Positions 9,137 to 18,885 of a stretch of 64,000 bases of DNA are shown piece after piece. The stretch is from JAODBJ01 sp963782465 (GTDB taxonomy: Bacteria; Actinomycetota; Acidimicrobiia; IMCC26256; PALSA-610). The DNA is taken from assembly GCA_963782465.1 (NCBI GenBank), contig CAWAJR010000006.1:248001-312000 (forward strand). The letters run 5' to 3'. Under the pieces are notes generated by a model that searched no databases, was not told the origin of the DNA, and worked only from the letters and a program-made list of their open reading frames with translations. Each line of letters begins with the position of its first letter. Positions within the stretch are counted from its first letter, which is position 1. Both the position numbers and the translations under genes were made by a program.

Positions 9137-9856
9137 GTGAACCCCGACTCCGGCTCGGCCGGGCGCGACGTCCCGACCGGGGTGACGGGCGACGTCGCCG
9201 ACGAAGCCTCCGACGCGAGCTGGCGTGACCGCGCCGTGGCCCGGAGCCTCACCGCGGCCCGGTCGCGCGCCGAGGAGCGCATTCAACGGTTCCTCGATGC
9301 CGCGTTCTCGCTGATGGACGAGAAGGGAACGACGGAATTCACCATCCAGGAGGTCATCGACCGCTCGAAGCAGTCGATGCGCGGCTTCTACCAGTACTTC
9401 GACGGCAAGGACCAGCTGCTCCTCGCGCTGTTCGAAGAGAGCGTGCGCGAAGCGACGGCGGACCTCGCCCAGGTCGTCGACTCGGCAACCGGGCCGATGG
9501 ACCGCCTGCGCGCGTTCACGATCCGTCTCCATGAGTGGTGCGAACCGGCTCCGTCGCGCGCCAAACGCGGCACGCACAACCGCCGCCCCATCGCCGAGTT
9601 CTCGGTGCAGCTCATCGTCACCCACCCCGAACGCGTCCAAGCCGCGATGGCACCCATCTCGCGGATGTTGCGCGAGCTCATCGACGACGCCGTCGCCGCG
9701 GGCGGGGTGCACGTGACCGACACGAAGCACGCGGCAGCGCTCGTGCAACAGACGGTGATGTACAGCTGGTTCGGGAACCGGCTCGTCGAGAATCCCCGCA
9801 AACGGGTGAGCGCGCTCGAAACGTGGGAGTTCTGCCTCCACGGCCTCGGCGGCTGA
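9137..9856 (+). CDS. TetR family transcriptional regulator (paralogue 2)
   Basis: 239 residues from GTG 9137. HTH segment EFTIQEVIDRSKQSMRGFYQYF at ~65-85 (family recognition), acidic N-terminal extension, then a long helical ligand domain. TACGTT at 9124-9129 sits 7 nt before the GTG, so the mRNA is probably leaderless. Divergent from the amidohydrolase, with a dyad between them, and homologous to the TetR at 7071. A local repressor of the amidohydrolase and/or itself is the natural inference. Confidence 0.86.
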   Translation: MNPDSGSAGRDVPTGVTGDVADEASDASWRDRAVARSLTAARSRAEERIQRFLDAAFSLMDEKGTTEFTIQEVIDRSKQSMRGFYQYFDGKDQLLLALFEESVREATADLAQVVDSATGPMDRLRAFTIRLHEWCEPAPSRAKRGTHNRRPIAEFSVQLIVTHPERVQAAMAPISRMLRELIDDAVAAGGVHVTDTKHAAALVQQTVMYSWFGNRLVENPRKRVSALETWEFCLHGLGG

Positions 9857-9874
9857 AGCCCCGGCGGTCGCCTG

Positions 9875-11362
9875 CTACGCCGCGACGGGCGCGCCGAACC
9901 AGCGGGTGAGTGCTCGAGGCAGCTCGGGGTCGGTGAGCTCGCCGGCCCAGGCGACGTGCCCGTCGGGCCGGACCAACACGGCCGGCGGCGTCGCGACCTC
10001 GCCGAGCACCGGGAGCTCGCAGCTGCCGGTGTGCTCGGCGTCGACCAACCGGACCCGGTCCGCCCACGGCGATATATCGAAACCGCCGGGTTCGGCCAGG
10101 TTGAGGAGCAGCGGCCGGGCGTCGTGCAGCAGCATGAAGGTGCGCGTCGGACCGTCGCCGGTGTGCACGTCGAGGTCGGGCATGCGTCTTCCGACGAGCG
10201 GGTGCCCCGCTCCGAGGTCGTAGTGGATGTCGAGACCGGAGATCATCGCCGCGATGCGCCGGCGCGGCTCGTCCATGCCCAGCAGTTCGGTCATCGTGTC
10301 GCGCAGGGCCTCGTGACGATCGCCGGGCCGGCTGAGCGCGACTTGCGCCATGGTGTTGTGCAACACCCGCGCGCCGACCGGGTGCCGTTCGGCGTGGTAC
10401 GTGTCGAGGAGCTGCTCGGGTGACGTCCGGTTGACCACCTGGGCCAGCTTCCATCCCAGGTTCACCGCGTCCTGCACACCGACGTTGAGGCCCTGACCGC
10501 CCTGCGGGGGATGCACGTGGGCGGCGTCGCCCGCGAGCAGCACCCGGCCGCGGCGGTAGGAGGCGGCCTGGCGCGCCATGTCGGTGAACCGCGAGATCCA
10601 GTTGGCGCGGCGCAGCCCGAAGTCGGTCCCGTACACCGCGACGAGCGTGTCGCGAAGCTCGCCCATGCCGGGGGCGCCGGTGTGGTCGACCTCTCGCTCG
10701 GTGAGGACGAGCCGGATCGGCTCCCCCTCCGCCCTCCGACCGATGGCATGGGTGCCGACCCGGTCGTGACGGAAGCCGAACTCCGGCTCCTCGTCCATCT
10801 CGACCTCGGCGATCATCCAGCTCGTCGACGGGCCCAAACCGGGGAAGTCGATACCGGCAGCCTTGCGGACCACGCTGCGTCCCCCGTCGCAGCCGATGAG
10901 GTACTCCGCGCGCAGCGACGGGCCGACCGACAGGTCGACGTCGACGCCGCGGTCGTCCTGGGCGAGGCCCACCACCTCGCAGCCACGACGGATCACGACC
11001 CCGAGCTCGTCGACCCACCCCGCCAGGATGCGCTCGAACTGGTGCTGCCACAGTGCCAGCAACCGGTAGCGGGTCGGGAAGTCGCTCATGTCCAACCGGA
11101 TCCCGGCGTAACCCACGCTCGGGTGAACCTCGCCGGCCGAAACGAAGCGTTCCGCGATGCCACGCTGATCGAGCACCTCGATGGTGCGGGCGTGCAGACC
11201 CCCGGCGCGTGACCCGTCGAGGTCCTGGCTCGTTCGTCGCTCGACGATGACCGCATCGACGCCCGCCAGGGCCAGCTCACCCGCCAGCATCAACCCGGTC
11301 GGGCCGCCTCCTGCGATCACCACCGCATGCTCGGTCATCGCCGCTTCGAGGCGTTCGCGCAT
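9875..11362 (-). CDS. FAD-dependent aromatic hydroxylase (PheA/TfdB, rifampicin-monooxygenase-like)
   Basis: 495 residues of a class A flavoprotein monooxygenase. FAD motif GGGPTGLMLAGELA near residue 19, ERR after the second strand, the DG motif LIGCDGGRSVVRK at ~155, and the second FAD motif LLAGDAAHVHPPQGGQGLN at ~295 are all present. The C-terminal ~110 residues form the thioredoxin-like extension of the phenol hydroxylase subgroup. ATG 11362 is preceded by AGGAG at 7 nt, supporting this start over the internal Met9. Such enzymes hydroxylate phenolic rings with NAD(P)H and O2; related ones inactivate rifamycins. Substrate not deducible. Confidence 0.86.
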   Translation of the reverse strand: MRERLEAAMTEHAVVIAGGGPTGLMLAGELALAGVDAVIVERRTSQDLDGSRAGGLHARTIEVLDQRGIAERFVSAGEVHPSVGYAGIRLDMSDFPTRYRLLALWQHQFERILAGWVDELGVVIRRGCEVVGLAQDDRGVDVDLSVGPSLRAEYLIGCDGGRSVVRKAAGIDFPGLGPSTSWMIAEVEMDEEPEFGFRHDRVGTHAIGRRAEGEPIRLVLTEREVDHTGAPGMGELRDTLVAVYGTDFGLRRANWISRFTDMARQAASYRRGRVLLAGDAAHVHPPQGGQGLNVGVQDAVNLGWKLAQVVNRTSPEQLLDTYHAERHPVGARVLHNTMAQVALSRPGDRHEALRDTMTELLGMDEPRRRIAAMISGLDIHYDLGAGHPLVGRRMPDLDVHTGDGPTRTFMLLHDARPLLLNLAEPGGFDISPWADRVRLVDAEHTGSCELPVLGEVATPPAVLVRPDGHVAWAGELTDPELPRALTRWFGAPVAA

Positions 11363-11492
11363 TCCACGACTCCTGGCGTCTCGGCTTCCGGCCTTGATCG
11401 AGCCGGCGAAGGAGTCATGGTCAGCACGTTCGGGTCGCTTGCGGCAAGCCCCCTGCCTCGCGTTACATTGTGAATGGCGGCGAAGGTTCGGC

Positions 11493-12719
11493 TCAGACCC
11501 GGTCGAGTTCGAGCATGCGGATCGCGTTCCCGCGCAGCACCTTGTAACGCTGGGCGTCGGTGAGCGAGGCGGTCATCCGTTCCACCGCTTCACGCGCGAA
11601 CGGCCACGTCGTGTCGGTGTGCGGGTAGTCGGTCTCGAAGCAGACGTTGTCTTCGCCCACCTGCGCGAGCGACTCCATCCCGTGCACGTCGTTGGTGAAA
11701 CACCCGAACACCCGGCCGCGGTAATAGGTCGAGGGCGGTTCGGGGATCACCTCCTTCGCCTTCGTCCAGTTGGAGTGGTACTCCCACGTGTTGTCGGCGC
11801 GTTCGAGCGCGTACGGGATCCAGCCGATCTGGCCCTCCGAGTACGCGAGCTTCAACTCGGGGAAGCGCACCAGCACACCGGAGAAGAGAAAGTCGGCCAG
11901 CGACGCCATCGAGTTGTTGCACGACAGCATGATGTCGGTCGACGGCGGCGCGTCGGGCGACGCGGCCGGCATCTTCGACGACGAGCCGATGTGCATGCAC
12001 AGCGCGGTGCGAGTCTCGTTGCACACCGCGAAGAACGGGTCCCAGTAGCCGCTGTGGATGCTCGGCAAGCCGAGATGGGGCGGGATCTCGCTGAAGCACA
12101 CCGCGTGCGCGCCGCGCGCCGCGTTGCGGGTGACCTCGGCGACCGCGAGGTCGACGTCCCACAACGGGATGAGGCACAGCGGGACCAGTTCGCCCGCCGA
12201 TGCGGCGCACCACTCGTCGATCATCCAGTCGTTGTAGGCGCGGACGCACGCGAGCCCGAGTTCGAGGTCTTCGCCTTCCATGAACGTCTGACCGCAAAAG
12301 CGCGGGAACGTGGGGAACGCGAGCGACCCGTCGACCCACGCGATCGCGAGGTCGTCGATGCGGGCCTTCGGGTCGTAGCACCCGGGCCGCATGTCGTCGT
12401 AGGTCAGCGCGGCGATGTACATCTTCGAACGATCGAACCGGCGGACGTCGCCGCCGGGAGTCGCGTCGAGCGGGATTGCGACGTGCCGCTTGTGCACGTA
12501 GATGAGGCGGTCCTCGTAGATCCAGGAGTCGCCCCACGTACCGTCGGCGGTCTGCTCCTGCCGGTACGACGCGCCGGCGGCGAGGGAGAAGTCGCCCCAC
12601 CGCGCGCGCTCGACGCGCGGCCCCCGATCGCGCATGCGGGCAGGGAGGCGGTCCTGCCAGAGGTTCGGCGGCTCCACGACGTGGTCGTCGACGCTGATGA
12701 TCTTCGGGAGTTCCGGCAT
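11493..12719 (-). CDS. Amidohydrolase-2 family metal-dependent hydrolase
   Basis: 408 residues of the ACMS-decarboxylase-like (amidohydrolase_2) TIM barrel. The N-terminal metal motif is degenerate, SVDDHVVEPP, as is common in actinobacterial paralogues; conserved MHIGSSS, LKLAYSEGQIGW and FETDYPHTDTTWP (the metal-ligand Asp region) follow. SD GAGGGGAG lies before ATG 12719. Together with the genes at 15772 and 17669 it forms a set of three diverged family members in 7 kb, each next to CoA enzymes, suggesting hydrolase or decarboxylase steps in the same catabolic programme. Confidence 0.84.
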   Translation of the reverse strand: MPELPKIISVDDHVVEPPNLWQDRLPARMRDRGPRVERARWGDFSLAAGASYRQEQTADGTWGDSWIYEDRLIYVHKRHVAIPLDATPGGDVRRFDRSKMYIAALTYDDMRPGCYDPKARIDDLAIAWVDGSLAFPTFPRFCGQTFMEGEDLELGLACVRAYNDWMIDEWCAASAGELVPLCLIPLWDVDLAVAEVTRNAARGAHAVCFSEIPPHLGLPSIHSGYWDPFFAVCNETRTALCMHIGSSSKMPAASPDAPPSTDIMLSCNNSMASLADFLFSGVLVRFPELKLAYSEGQIGWIPYALERADNTWEYHSNWTKAKEVIPEPPSTYYRGRVFGCFTNDVHGMESLAQVGEDNVCFETDYPHTDTTWPFAREAVERMTASLTDAQRYKVLRGNAIRMLELDRV

Positions 12720-12731
12720 CTGTCGCTCCCC

Positions 12732-13160
12732 TCAGCGGGCGTCGGCGAGCGGGTCGTGCTGGTGCCCGGAATCGAAGCCGCCGTGCTTGCGCATGAACGT
12801 GGTGGAACGGCGCCGGATGCGCCAACCGTCGGCGGTGCGGACGTACTCGTCGTTGTACCAACCGAGGCGCATCGCGTGTGTGGTCTGGTCGATGAAGACG
12901 AAGTGCTGCATGCCGGTCGCGTGGTCACCGTCGAACTCGACGACGGGCATGTTGCCGATGAACTGCCCGCGCGGCGCGGCCGCGAGCAGCGCGGGGAAAC
13001 GCTCGAGCGTGTAGGGCGTGCCGAAGGCGCTGTATTGCACGTCGGGCGTGAACACGTCGAGCCACCGGTCGGCGACGAACTGGCTCGTGTACGCCATGTA
13101 GCGCGCGCAGAGTGCGTGCAGCTCCACGAGGTCGGCGATGCGTTGCGCTTCGTCCGTCAT
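12732..13160 (-). CDS. NTF2/SnoaL-like domain protein
   Basis: 142-residue cone-fold protein (nuclear transport factor 2-like). Conserved features: ALCARYMAYTSQ, DVFTPDVQYSAFG, GMQHFVFID and YVRTADGWRIRRR. Members act as small isomerases, dehydratases or hydroxylase subunits in steroid and aromatic pathways; key acids cannot be assigned confidently. Twelve bp upstream of the amidohydrolase on the same strand, hence probably its operon partner. A TATGAT box (complement of 13212-13217) lies in the divergent intergenic region. Confidence 0.8.
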   Translation of the reverse strand: MTDEAQRIADLVELHALCARYMAYTSQFVADRWLDVFTPDVQYSAFGTPYTLERFPALLAAAPRGQFIGNMPVVEFDGDHATGMQHFVFIDQTTHAMRLGWYNDEYVRTADGWRIRRRSTTFMRKHGGFDSGHQHDPLADAR

Positions 13161-13319
13161 GGTGTCCCCCGTTCCGGCGTGGTGCGCGAACCCTGCTTCC
13201 GCAGAACGGAAATCATATTCTCACACCGGTGGGGACGCCATCGGCGCGGCCGTGGGCGGCCTAGGTTCAGGGGCTCGACCGTGCGTTCGAGCGCGAACCG
13301 CCCGGCAGAGGGAGAACGG

Positions 13320-14843
13320 ATGGGCGCCACCGCGGACGGGGAACGCCCGACAACGCTGTGGGACCTCGTCGACACCGCGGCGGCGGTGCACCCGGCGCGG
13401 GTGATGTTCGCCGACAACCACGGGCGCGCCCTCACCGCGGCCGACGTACGCGACGCAGCCGAACGCGTCGCGGCCGGCCTGTCGTTGCGGGCCGGTCAGG
13501 TCGTGTCGTGGCAACTGCCGACCGTGCTCGAGTCGGTCGTGTTGTTGGTGGCCCTCGCCCGGGCCGGCGCGGTCCAGAACCCGATCATCCCCATCCTTCG
13601 CGAACGCGAAGTCGGTGCGATCACCGAGCAGATCGCGACGTCGTTGCTCGTCGTGCCCGAGACGTGGCGGGGGTTCGACGCTGCCGCGATGGCGCGCACG
13701 CTCGCCCGCGACCGGCACTTCGACGTCGTCGCGATCGACCTCGAGGGTGAGACCGGCGCGACGCTCCGGCTCCCCGAAGCCGACCCGCGTGGCCTGCCCG
13801 CTCCCCCGGCCGACGCGCATGCGTACCGGTGGGCCTACTTCACGTCGGGTACGACGGCCGCGCCGAAGGGTGTGCGCCACACCGACGCGTCGGTGATCGC
13901 GTCTTCCTACGGCATGACCGACCTGGTCGGTCTCGGCGATGGCGACGTGTACCCCATTGCGTGGCCGATCACCCACATCGGCGGTGTCAGCATGATCGCC
14001 GCGGTGCTGCGCGCCGGAGGGAAGCTCGTCCTGTTCGACGAGTTCGACCCCGCGACCATCGGCGAGCAGATGGCCACGGTGCAACCGACGCTCCTCGGCA
14101 CCGGCGTGCCGTTCTTTCGTGCGTACCTCGACGCGCAACGCCGTCACGGCGACGAGCCGCTCTTCCCGCACCTGCGCGTCTTCGTCGCCGGCGGCGCGCC
14201 GACGCCGCCGGAGATGATCAACGAACTGCGCCGCGTCTTCCACATCGACGCGGTCGTGAACGCGTGGGGCCTCACCGAATTCCCGGTCGCCACCTCCGGG
14301 TCGCCGACCGATGCGCCGCAGAAACTGGCCACGACCATCGGGCGCCCGTGCCCCGGAGTGCGCGTGCGCGTCGTCGACGGCGAGCTGCGGGTGAAGGGTC
14401 ATCAGTGCTTCGCCGGGTACGTCGACGCGTCACTCGACGGGTCGGCGTTCGACGACGAAGGTTGGTTCCGGACCGGCGATCTCGGCGCGATCGACGACGA
14501 CGGTTACGTCACCCTGACCGGGCGGCTGAAGGACGTGATCATCCGCAACGGGGAGAACATCTCCGCGCTCGAAATCGAGGACGTGCTCCTGCGCCATCCC
14601 GACATCGCCGACGTTTCCGTCATCGGCGTACCCGACGCGAGAACCGGGGAGCGCGTCTGCGCGGTCGTCGTCGCGCGCGCCGGCAGCCGGGTGACGCTGG
14701 AGACGATCGCCGCTCACTGCGCGGCGCAAGGCATCGCGAAGCAGAAGACTCCCGAGCAGGTCGAGGTGGTCGACGCGATCTCCCGCAACGCGATGGGCAA
14801 GGTCGTCAAAGCCGACCTGCGCGCGCGGGTCCTCGGAGGATGA
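13320..14843 (+). CDS. Class I adenylate-forming CoA ligase
   Basis: 507 residues. P-loop FTSGTTAAPKGV, WGLTEFP (A5), GWFRTGDLG (A7), GRLKDVIIRNGENISALE (A8) and the catalytic Lys in NAMGKVVK are intact. ATG 13320 has a GAGGGAGA ribosome site; the frame upstream stays open across the opposite-strand genes but has no family similarity. Forms an acyl-CoA from an unidentified acid. Divergent from the NTF2-like gene and followed by a crotonase, so it likely starts a small beta-oxidation unit. Confidence 0.88.
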   Translation: MGATADGERPTTLWDLVDTAAAVHPARVMFADNHGRALTAADVRDAAERVAAGLSLRAGQVVSWQLPTVLESVVLLVALARAGAVQNPIIPILREREVGAITEQIATSLLVVPETWRGFDAAAMARTLARDRHFDVVAIDLEGETGATLRLPEADPRGLPAPPADAHAYRWAYFTSGTTAAPKGVRHTDASVIASSYGMTDLVGLGDGDVYPIAWPITHIGGVSMIAAVLRAGGKLVLFDEFDPATIGEQMATVQPTLLGTGVPFFRAYLDAQRRHGDEPLFPHLRVFVAGGAPTPPEMINELRRVFHIDAVVNAWGLTEFPVATSGSPTDAPQKLATTIGRPCPGVRVRVVDGELRVKGHQCFAGYVDASLDGSAFDDEGWFRTGDLGAIDDDGYVTLTGRLKDVIIRNGENISALEIEDVLLRHPDIADVSVIGVPDARTGERVCAVVVARAGSRVTLETIAAHCAAQGIAKQKTPEQVEVVDAISRNAMGKVVKADLRARVLGG

Positions 14844-14894
14844 ACCGGCCCCACGGTGTGCACCGGAAGTCCCGTCCGTTCCTATGATCCGGCG

Positions 14895-15716
14895 GTGACG
14901 AGCTTCGAGACCCTCCTGTTCACCAAGGACGACGGCATCGCCTGGGTGTCGCTCAACCGGCCGCAGGTCCGCAACGCCATCAACCAGCGCATGCAGGAAG
15001 AGCTGCGCGACCTGTGGCACGACCTGCGGTACGACGACGACGTCCGCTGCATCGTGCTCACCGCCGAAGGCGAATCGTTCTGCACCGGCATCGACCGCGG
15101 CGAAGCGATCTCCGAGTCGAACACCGACGCCATGGCCGCCGGCAACTATCCGGGCTACCCGACCGCGTGGATGTACGACGACCCCGGCCGCGACGTCGGG
15201 CCGAAGGCACGCGACCTCTGGAAGCCGGTCATCGCCGCCGTGCAGGGGATGGCCTGCGGTGGCGCCTTCTACATCCTCGGCGAGGTCGAGTTCATCATCG
15301 CCTCCGACGATGCCACGTTCTTCGATCCGCACGTGACCTACGGCATGACAGCCGCGTTCGAGCCGATCCAGATGCTCGCCAAGATGCCGTTCCAGGAGGT
15401 CATGCGGATGTCGTTGCTCGGCATCGACGAGCGAATGTCGGCCGAACGGGCGCGCGAGATCGGGCTCGTGACCGAGGTCGTGCCGCGCGATGAGCTGCGC
15501 GAGCGCGCCGCGTGGGCCGCGCGCGTCATTGCCGATGCGCCACCGCTCGCGATCCAGGGGACCATGCGCGCGTTGTGGACCGCGCTCGAAGTGTCGCGCC
15601 AGCAGGGCATCGAGGTTGCGAACCTGTTCACGCGTATCGGGTCGGACGCCGAGGCGTTCCGCGCCGGGCAGGAGCGCTTCGCCTCCGGCAAACGCTCGAA
15701 GTGGAATCTCAGGTGA
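14895..15716 (+). CDS. Enoyl-CoA hydratase/isomerase family protein (long-loop paralogue)
   Basis: 273-residue crotonase. The oxyanion-hole strands are CIVLTAEGESFCTG and AVQGMACGGAFYI. Between them is an unusually long loop with a YDDPGRDVGPKARDLWKP-type segment that is shared with the gene at 35252. GTG 14895 is chosen because TATGAT at 14883-14888 lies 6 nt before it, giving a leaderless transcript, and the family start (SFETLLFTKDDG) follows. By family it hydrates or isomerises an enoyl-CoA; the long loop suggests a bulky substrate. Confidence 0.86.
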   Translation: MTSFETLLFTKDDGIAWVSLNRPQVRNAINQRMQEELRDLWHDLRYDDDVRCIVLTAEGESFCTGIDRGEAISESNTDAMAAGNYPGYPTAWMYDDPGRDVGPKARDLWKPVIAAVQGMACGGAFYILGEVEFIIASDDATFFDPHVTYGMTAAFEPIQMLAKMPFQEVMRMSLLGIDERMSAERAREIGLVTEVVPRDELRERAAWAARVIADAPPLAIQGTMRALWTALEVSRQQGIEVANLFTRIGSDAEAFRAGQERFASGKRSKWNLR

Positions 15717-15771
15717 CCCGGCCCGAGCGCGCTACCGGCATCCGGGAGTTCGGCTGTTCGCCGCTCGCGGC

Positions 15772-16593
15772 TCACGCACGCGGGAAGAAGAACGCATCGG
15801 CGTTGCCGAACAGCCAGCGTTGCCGGGCGTCGTCGTCGAGTTCGAGGTTCGCCGCCTCACCCAGGCACCGTTCGAACGAGAGGACCGGGTAGTCGGAGGC
15901 GAACAGGATGCGGTCCCTGCCACGCGTCGCCATGTAGTGCAGCAACGATGCCGGCAAGCGCTTCGGCGACCAGGCCGACGTCATCAGCCGCAGGTTGGCG
16001 TACTTGAGCATCAACCGGATCGCGGTGTCCCACCACGGGTCGGCGCCGTGGATCATGCACAGCTTCAATTCGGGAAACCGGTAACAGACCCGGTCGAGAT
16101 GGATCGGGTTCTGCGGCTCCGCCGGGAGCGGCGGCCCCGGGATGCCCGCGTTCATGCAGAGCGGGAGATCGAGCTCGCAGCACTTCGTGTAGAGCGGGAA
16201 GTAGACGGCGTCGGTAGGCGGGTACATACCGTCACCCCAGAAGCTCGGGCCGACCAATGCGTACGCGACCGGGTGGTCGCGCACGAACGATGCCAGCGCG
16301 CGCACCGTCGGCATGGGCTTCAAGAGGTTGAACCCCCCGACGCCGAGCGCGAAGCGTTCGGGCCGGGCTTCAACGAAGCTGAGCGCCCGGCTTTCCGTTG
16401 CCCCGACGCTGGTGAGCAGGATCGCCCGCTCGACGCCGTTGGCATCCATGTCGTCGAGAAGTTCCGTGAGCTCGGGGCTCTTGAAGAACGAATCGCCGCC
16501 CTTGAAGTAGTCCTCTTTCACCCGGACCATCCAGTCGGGCTGGCGCCGGTCGCCCATGTCGACGTTCACCAGGCAATCGATCGCTCGCGTCAT
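15772..16593 (-). CDS. Amidohydrolase-2 family protein
   Basis: 273 residues. Shows the family's barrel strands: DANGVERAILLTS, LPLCMNAGIPG, LKLCMIHGADPWW and RILFASDYPVLSF (metal Asp). The N-terminal HxH is replaced by VNVD in CLVNVDMG, so metal binding may be altered. Start ATG 16593 with GGGGCCGGGGG upstream; a longer frame has no similarity. Convergent with the crotonase at 14895 and divergent from the SDR at 16813. Likely a decarboxylase or hydrolase of unknown substrate. Confidence 0.82.
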   Translation of the reverse strand: MTRAIDCLVNVDMGDRRQPDWMVRVKEDYFKGGDSFFKSPELTELLDDMDANGVERAILLTSVGATESRALSFVEARPERFALGVGGFNLLKPMPTVRALASFVRDHPVAYALVGPSFWGDGMYPPTDAVYFPLYTKCCELDLPLCMNAGIPGPPLPAEPQNPIHLDRVCYRFPELKLCMIHGADPWWDTAIRLMLKYANLRLMTSAWSPKRLPASLLHYMATRGRDRILFASDYPVLSFERCLGEAANLELDDDARQRWLFGNADAFFFPRA

Positions 16594-16812
16594 CCCCCGG
16601 CCCCTTCTCGAGTGTGCGCCATTGCGGTCGCGGTCATCGGCGTCGCCCGCAAGGCGTCGCCCGGCACTGCCGGCACGACGGGCACACCGCACGCCACGCC
16701 GGATCGATGATCCGCGCCACTGGCGCCATACCTGTTGTAGCACCTACGACCACGCCCGAACCTCGGGCCGTCGTCATTTGCAAGCATTCCTCTCGGAGAC
16801 GACGATGACCCG

Positions 16813-17617
16813 ATGGACCTCGGGATCGCCGGCCGCAACTACGTGGTGCTCGGCGGCACCCGCGGCATCGGTCTCGCCGCGGCGCGGGCGCTCGCCGCCG
16901 ACGGCGCCTCCGTCGCGCTCGTGGGGCGTGACGCCTCGCGAGCCGACGGCGCCGCGCGTGCGCTCCCGCGCGATCGAGGCGGGCGGAGCATCGGGTTGGT
17001 GGCCGACCTCACCGAACCCGGTGCGGCCCAGCGGGCCCTCGCGGCGGCGGCCCAGGAGCTCGGCGTCCTGCGCGGCGTCGCGATCACGACGGGCCTCGGC
17101 ATACAAGGCCAGCGCGACCTGCTCGCCGCGACCGACGAAGACTGGGACGACACGTTTGCCGACGTCGTGCTCGCGACGGCTCGGGCCTGCCGTGCCGCCG
17201 TCCCGCTGCTCGTCGAAGGAGGCGGCGGCGCGATCGTCACGACGTCGGCGTACTCGGTGCGCGCGCCGAGTCCCCACCAGGTCCCGTACGCATCGTGCAA
17301 GGCCGCGGTGGCCACGTTGACGAAGGCGATAGCCAAGGCGTACGGCGCGCAAGGTGTGCGCCGCGAACTGCGTTTGCCCCGGCGCCACCGAGACCGACCT
17401 CCTCGCCTCCATGCGCGTCGCGATCGCGCGCGATCGCGGCTGGCCCGAGCAGGACGCGCTCGAACGCGTCATGGTCGAGGACTGGGGGATGCACGTTGCG
17501 CTCGGCCGCACCGGGACGCCGGCCGAAGTCGGCGACACGATCGCGTTCCTTCTCTCCGAGCGCGCCGGCTACATCACCGGCGCGCTCGTCAACGTCGACG
17601 GCGGAACCGACTTCTAG
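16813..17617 (+). CDS. Short-chain dehydrogenase; one apparent frameshift
   Basis: About 268 residues once joined. N-terminal part reads NYVVLGGTRGIGLAAARALA (NADP motif) through VPYASCKAAVATL (Tyr-x3-Lys site) in one frame; the C-terminal part ANCVCPGATETDLL...GYITGALVNVDGG is one frame over. Skipping one C near 17362 gives ...AQGVRANCVCPG, the normal family junction. Without correction the first frame runs through the opposite registers of the next genes. Starts at ATG 16813, 48 bp ahead of another amidohydrolase with which it likely forms an operon. Confidence 0.8.
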
Positions 17618-17668
17618 AAGGTGCCCGCAGTCGCTCCATCGCGCTCACACACGCCAACCGGAGGCCCG

Positions 17669-18850
17669 ATGCTCGATTTCGAACCGATCGACGCGGACAA
17701 CCACTACTACGAGCCGCTCGACGCCTTCACCCGGCACCTCGACCCCGCGTACCGAGACCGCGGCGTTCGCGCCGTCACCGAGGGCAAGCGCACGCACTTG
17801 TTGATCGGCGGGCGCGTCAACCGCTTCGTCCCGAACCCGACCTTCGACCCGATCATCGTCCCCGGTTGCCTCGACTCGATGTTCCGCGGCCAGATCCCCG
17901 ACGGCGTCGACCCGCGCTCGTTGATGCAGGTCGAACCACTCAAGGCCGCGTACCAGAACCGCGACGAGCGCGTCGCGGTCACGAAGCGCCAGGGTCTCGG
18001 CGCCGTCTTCTTGTTCCCGACGCTCGGTTGCGGCGTCGAAGAGGCACTCAAACACGACGTCCCCGCGACGATGGCCAGCCTTTCGGCCTTCAACCGTTGG
18101 CTCGAAGACGACTGGGGCTACGCGTACGAAGGTCGACTGATCGCGGCGCCGATGCTCTCACTCGCCGATCCGGATGCCGCGCTCGACGAACTCGACCGCC
18201 TCATCGAGCGCGGCGCGCGCATGGTGCACATCCGCCCCGCACCGGTGCCGGGCGAGCACGGCACGTCGCGTTCCCTCGGCGATCGCGCGCACGACCCGGT
18301 TTGGGCTCGTCTCGCGGCGGCATCGATCCCCGTCGCGTTCCATCTCGGCGACAGCGGCTACAACGCCTTCACCGCGATGTGGGGCGGGTCGGCGAACTTC
18401 GAGGGTTTCGGCAACACGAGCATCCTGAGCCGGGTCCTCGTGTCCGATCGCGCCATCCACGACACGATCGCGTCGCTCGTCGTCGACGGCGCCTTGACGC
18501 GCCACCCCACCCTGCGGGTCGCGAGCATCGAGAATGGCTCCGACTGGGTGGCGCTGCTCGCGAAACGGCTGAAGAAGCAGGCGAACCAAACCCCGTGGGT
18601 CTTCAAGGAAGACCCGGTCGAAGTCATCCGCCGCAACGTGTGGGTGACCCCCTACTACGAAGAAGACCTCAACGCCCTGGCCGGCACCATCGGCGTCGAG
18701 CACATCCTGTTCGGCTCCGACTGGCCGCACGGCGAAGGGCTCGCCGAACCCCTCGACTTCGTCAAGGAACTCGACGGCTTCGACGGCGTCGAGGTGCGCA
18801 AGATCATGCGCGACAACGCCCTCGCGTTTCTGGGCACCGCAACGATCTGA
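17669..18850 (+). CDS. Amidohydrolase-2 family protein (393 aa)
   Basis: Full-length member. DADNHYYEPLDAF is the degenerate N-terminal metal motif; further on, FHLGDSGYNAF, VASIENGSDWV and HILFGSDWPHGEG (metal Asp) are typical of the group often annotated as a predicted TIM-barrel hydrolase in actinobacterial steroid and terpenoid loci. ATG 17669 follows GGAGG at 17660-17664. Downstream is the CoA-transferase (35-bp gap), so this is probably an SDR-amidohydrolase-CoA-transferase operon. Confidence 0.86.
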   Translation: MLDFEPIDADNHYYEPLDAFTRHLDPAYRDRGVRAVTEGKRTHLLIGGRVNRFVPNPTFDPIIVPGCLDSMFRGQIPDGVDPRSLMQVEPLKAAYQNRDERVAVTKRQGLGAVFLFPTLGCGVEEALKHDVPATMASLSAFNRWLEDDWGYAYEGRLIAAPMLSLADPDAALDELDRLIERGARMVHIRPAPVPGEHGTSRSLGDRAHDPVWARLAAASIPVAFHLGDSGYNAFTAMWGGSANFEGFGNTSILSRVLVSDRAIHDTIASLVVDGALTRHPTLRVASIENGSDWVALLAKRLKKQANQTPWVFKEDPVEVIRRNVWVTPYYEEDLNALAGTIGVEHILFGSDWPHGEGLAEPLDFVKELDGFDGVEVRKIMRDNALAFLGTATI

Positions 18851-18885
18851 CCTCACGGCCGACGTTCGAGCGAGGAGGCGTACGA

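Noticed and set aside
11181..14843. A 1220-codon plus-strand frame
   Set aside because: Its first 700 codons are antisense to two well-supported genes; only the part from 13320 has family motifs and a ribosome site.
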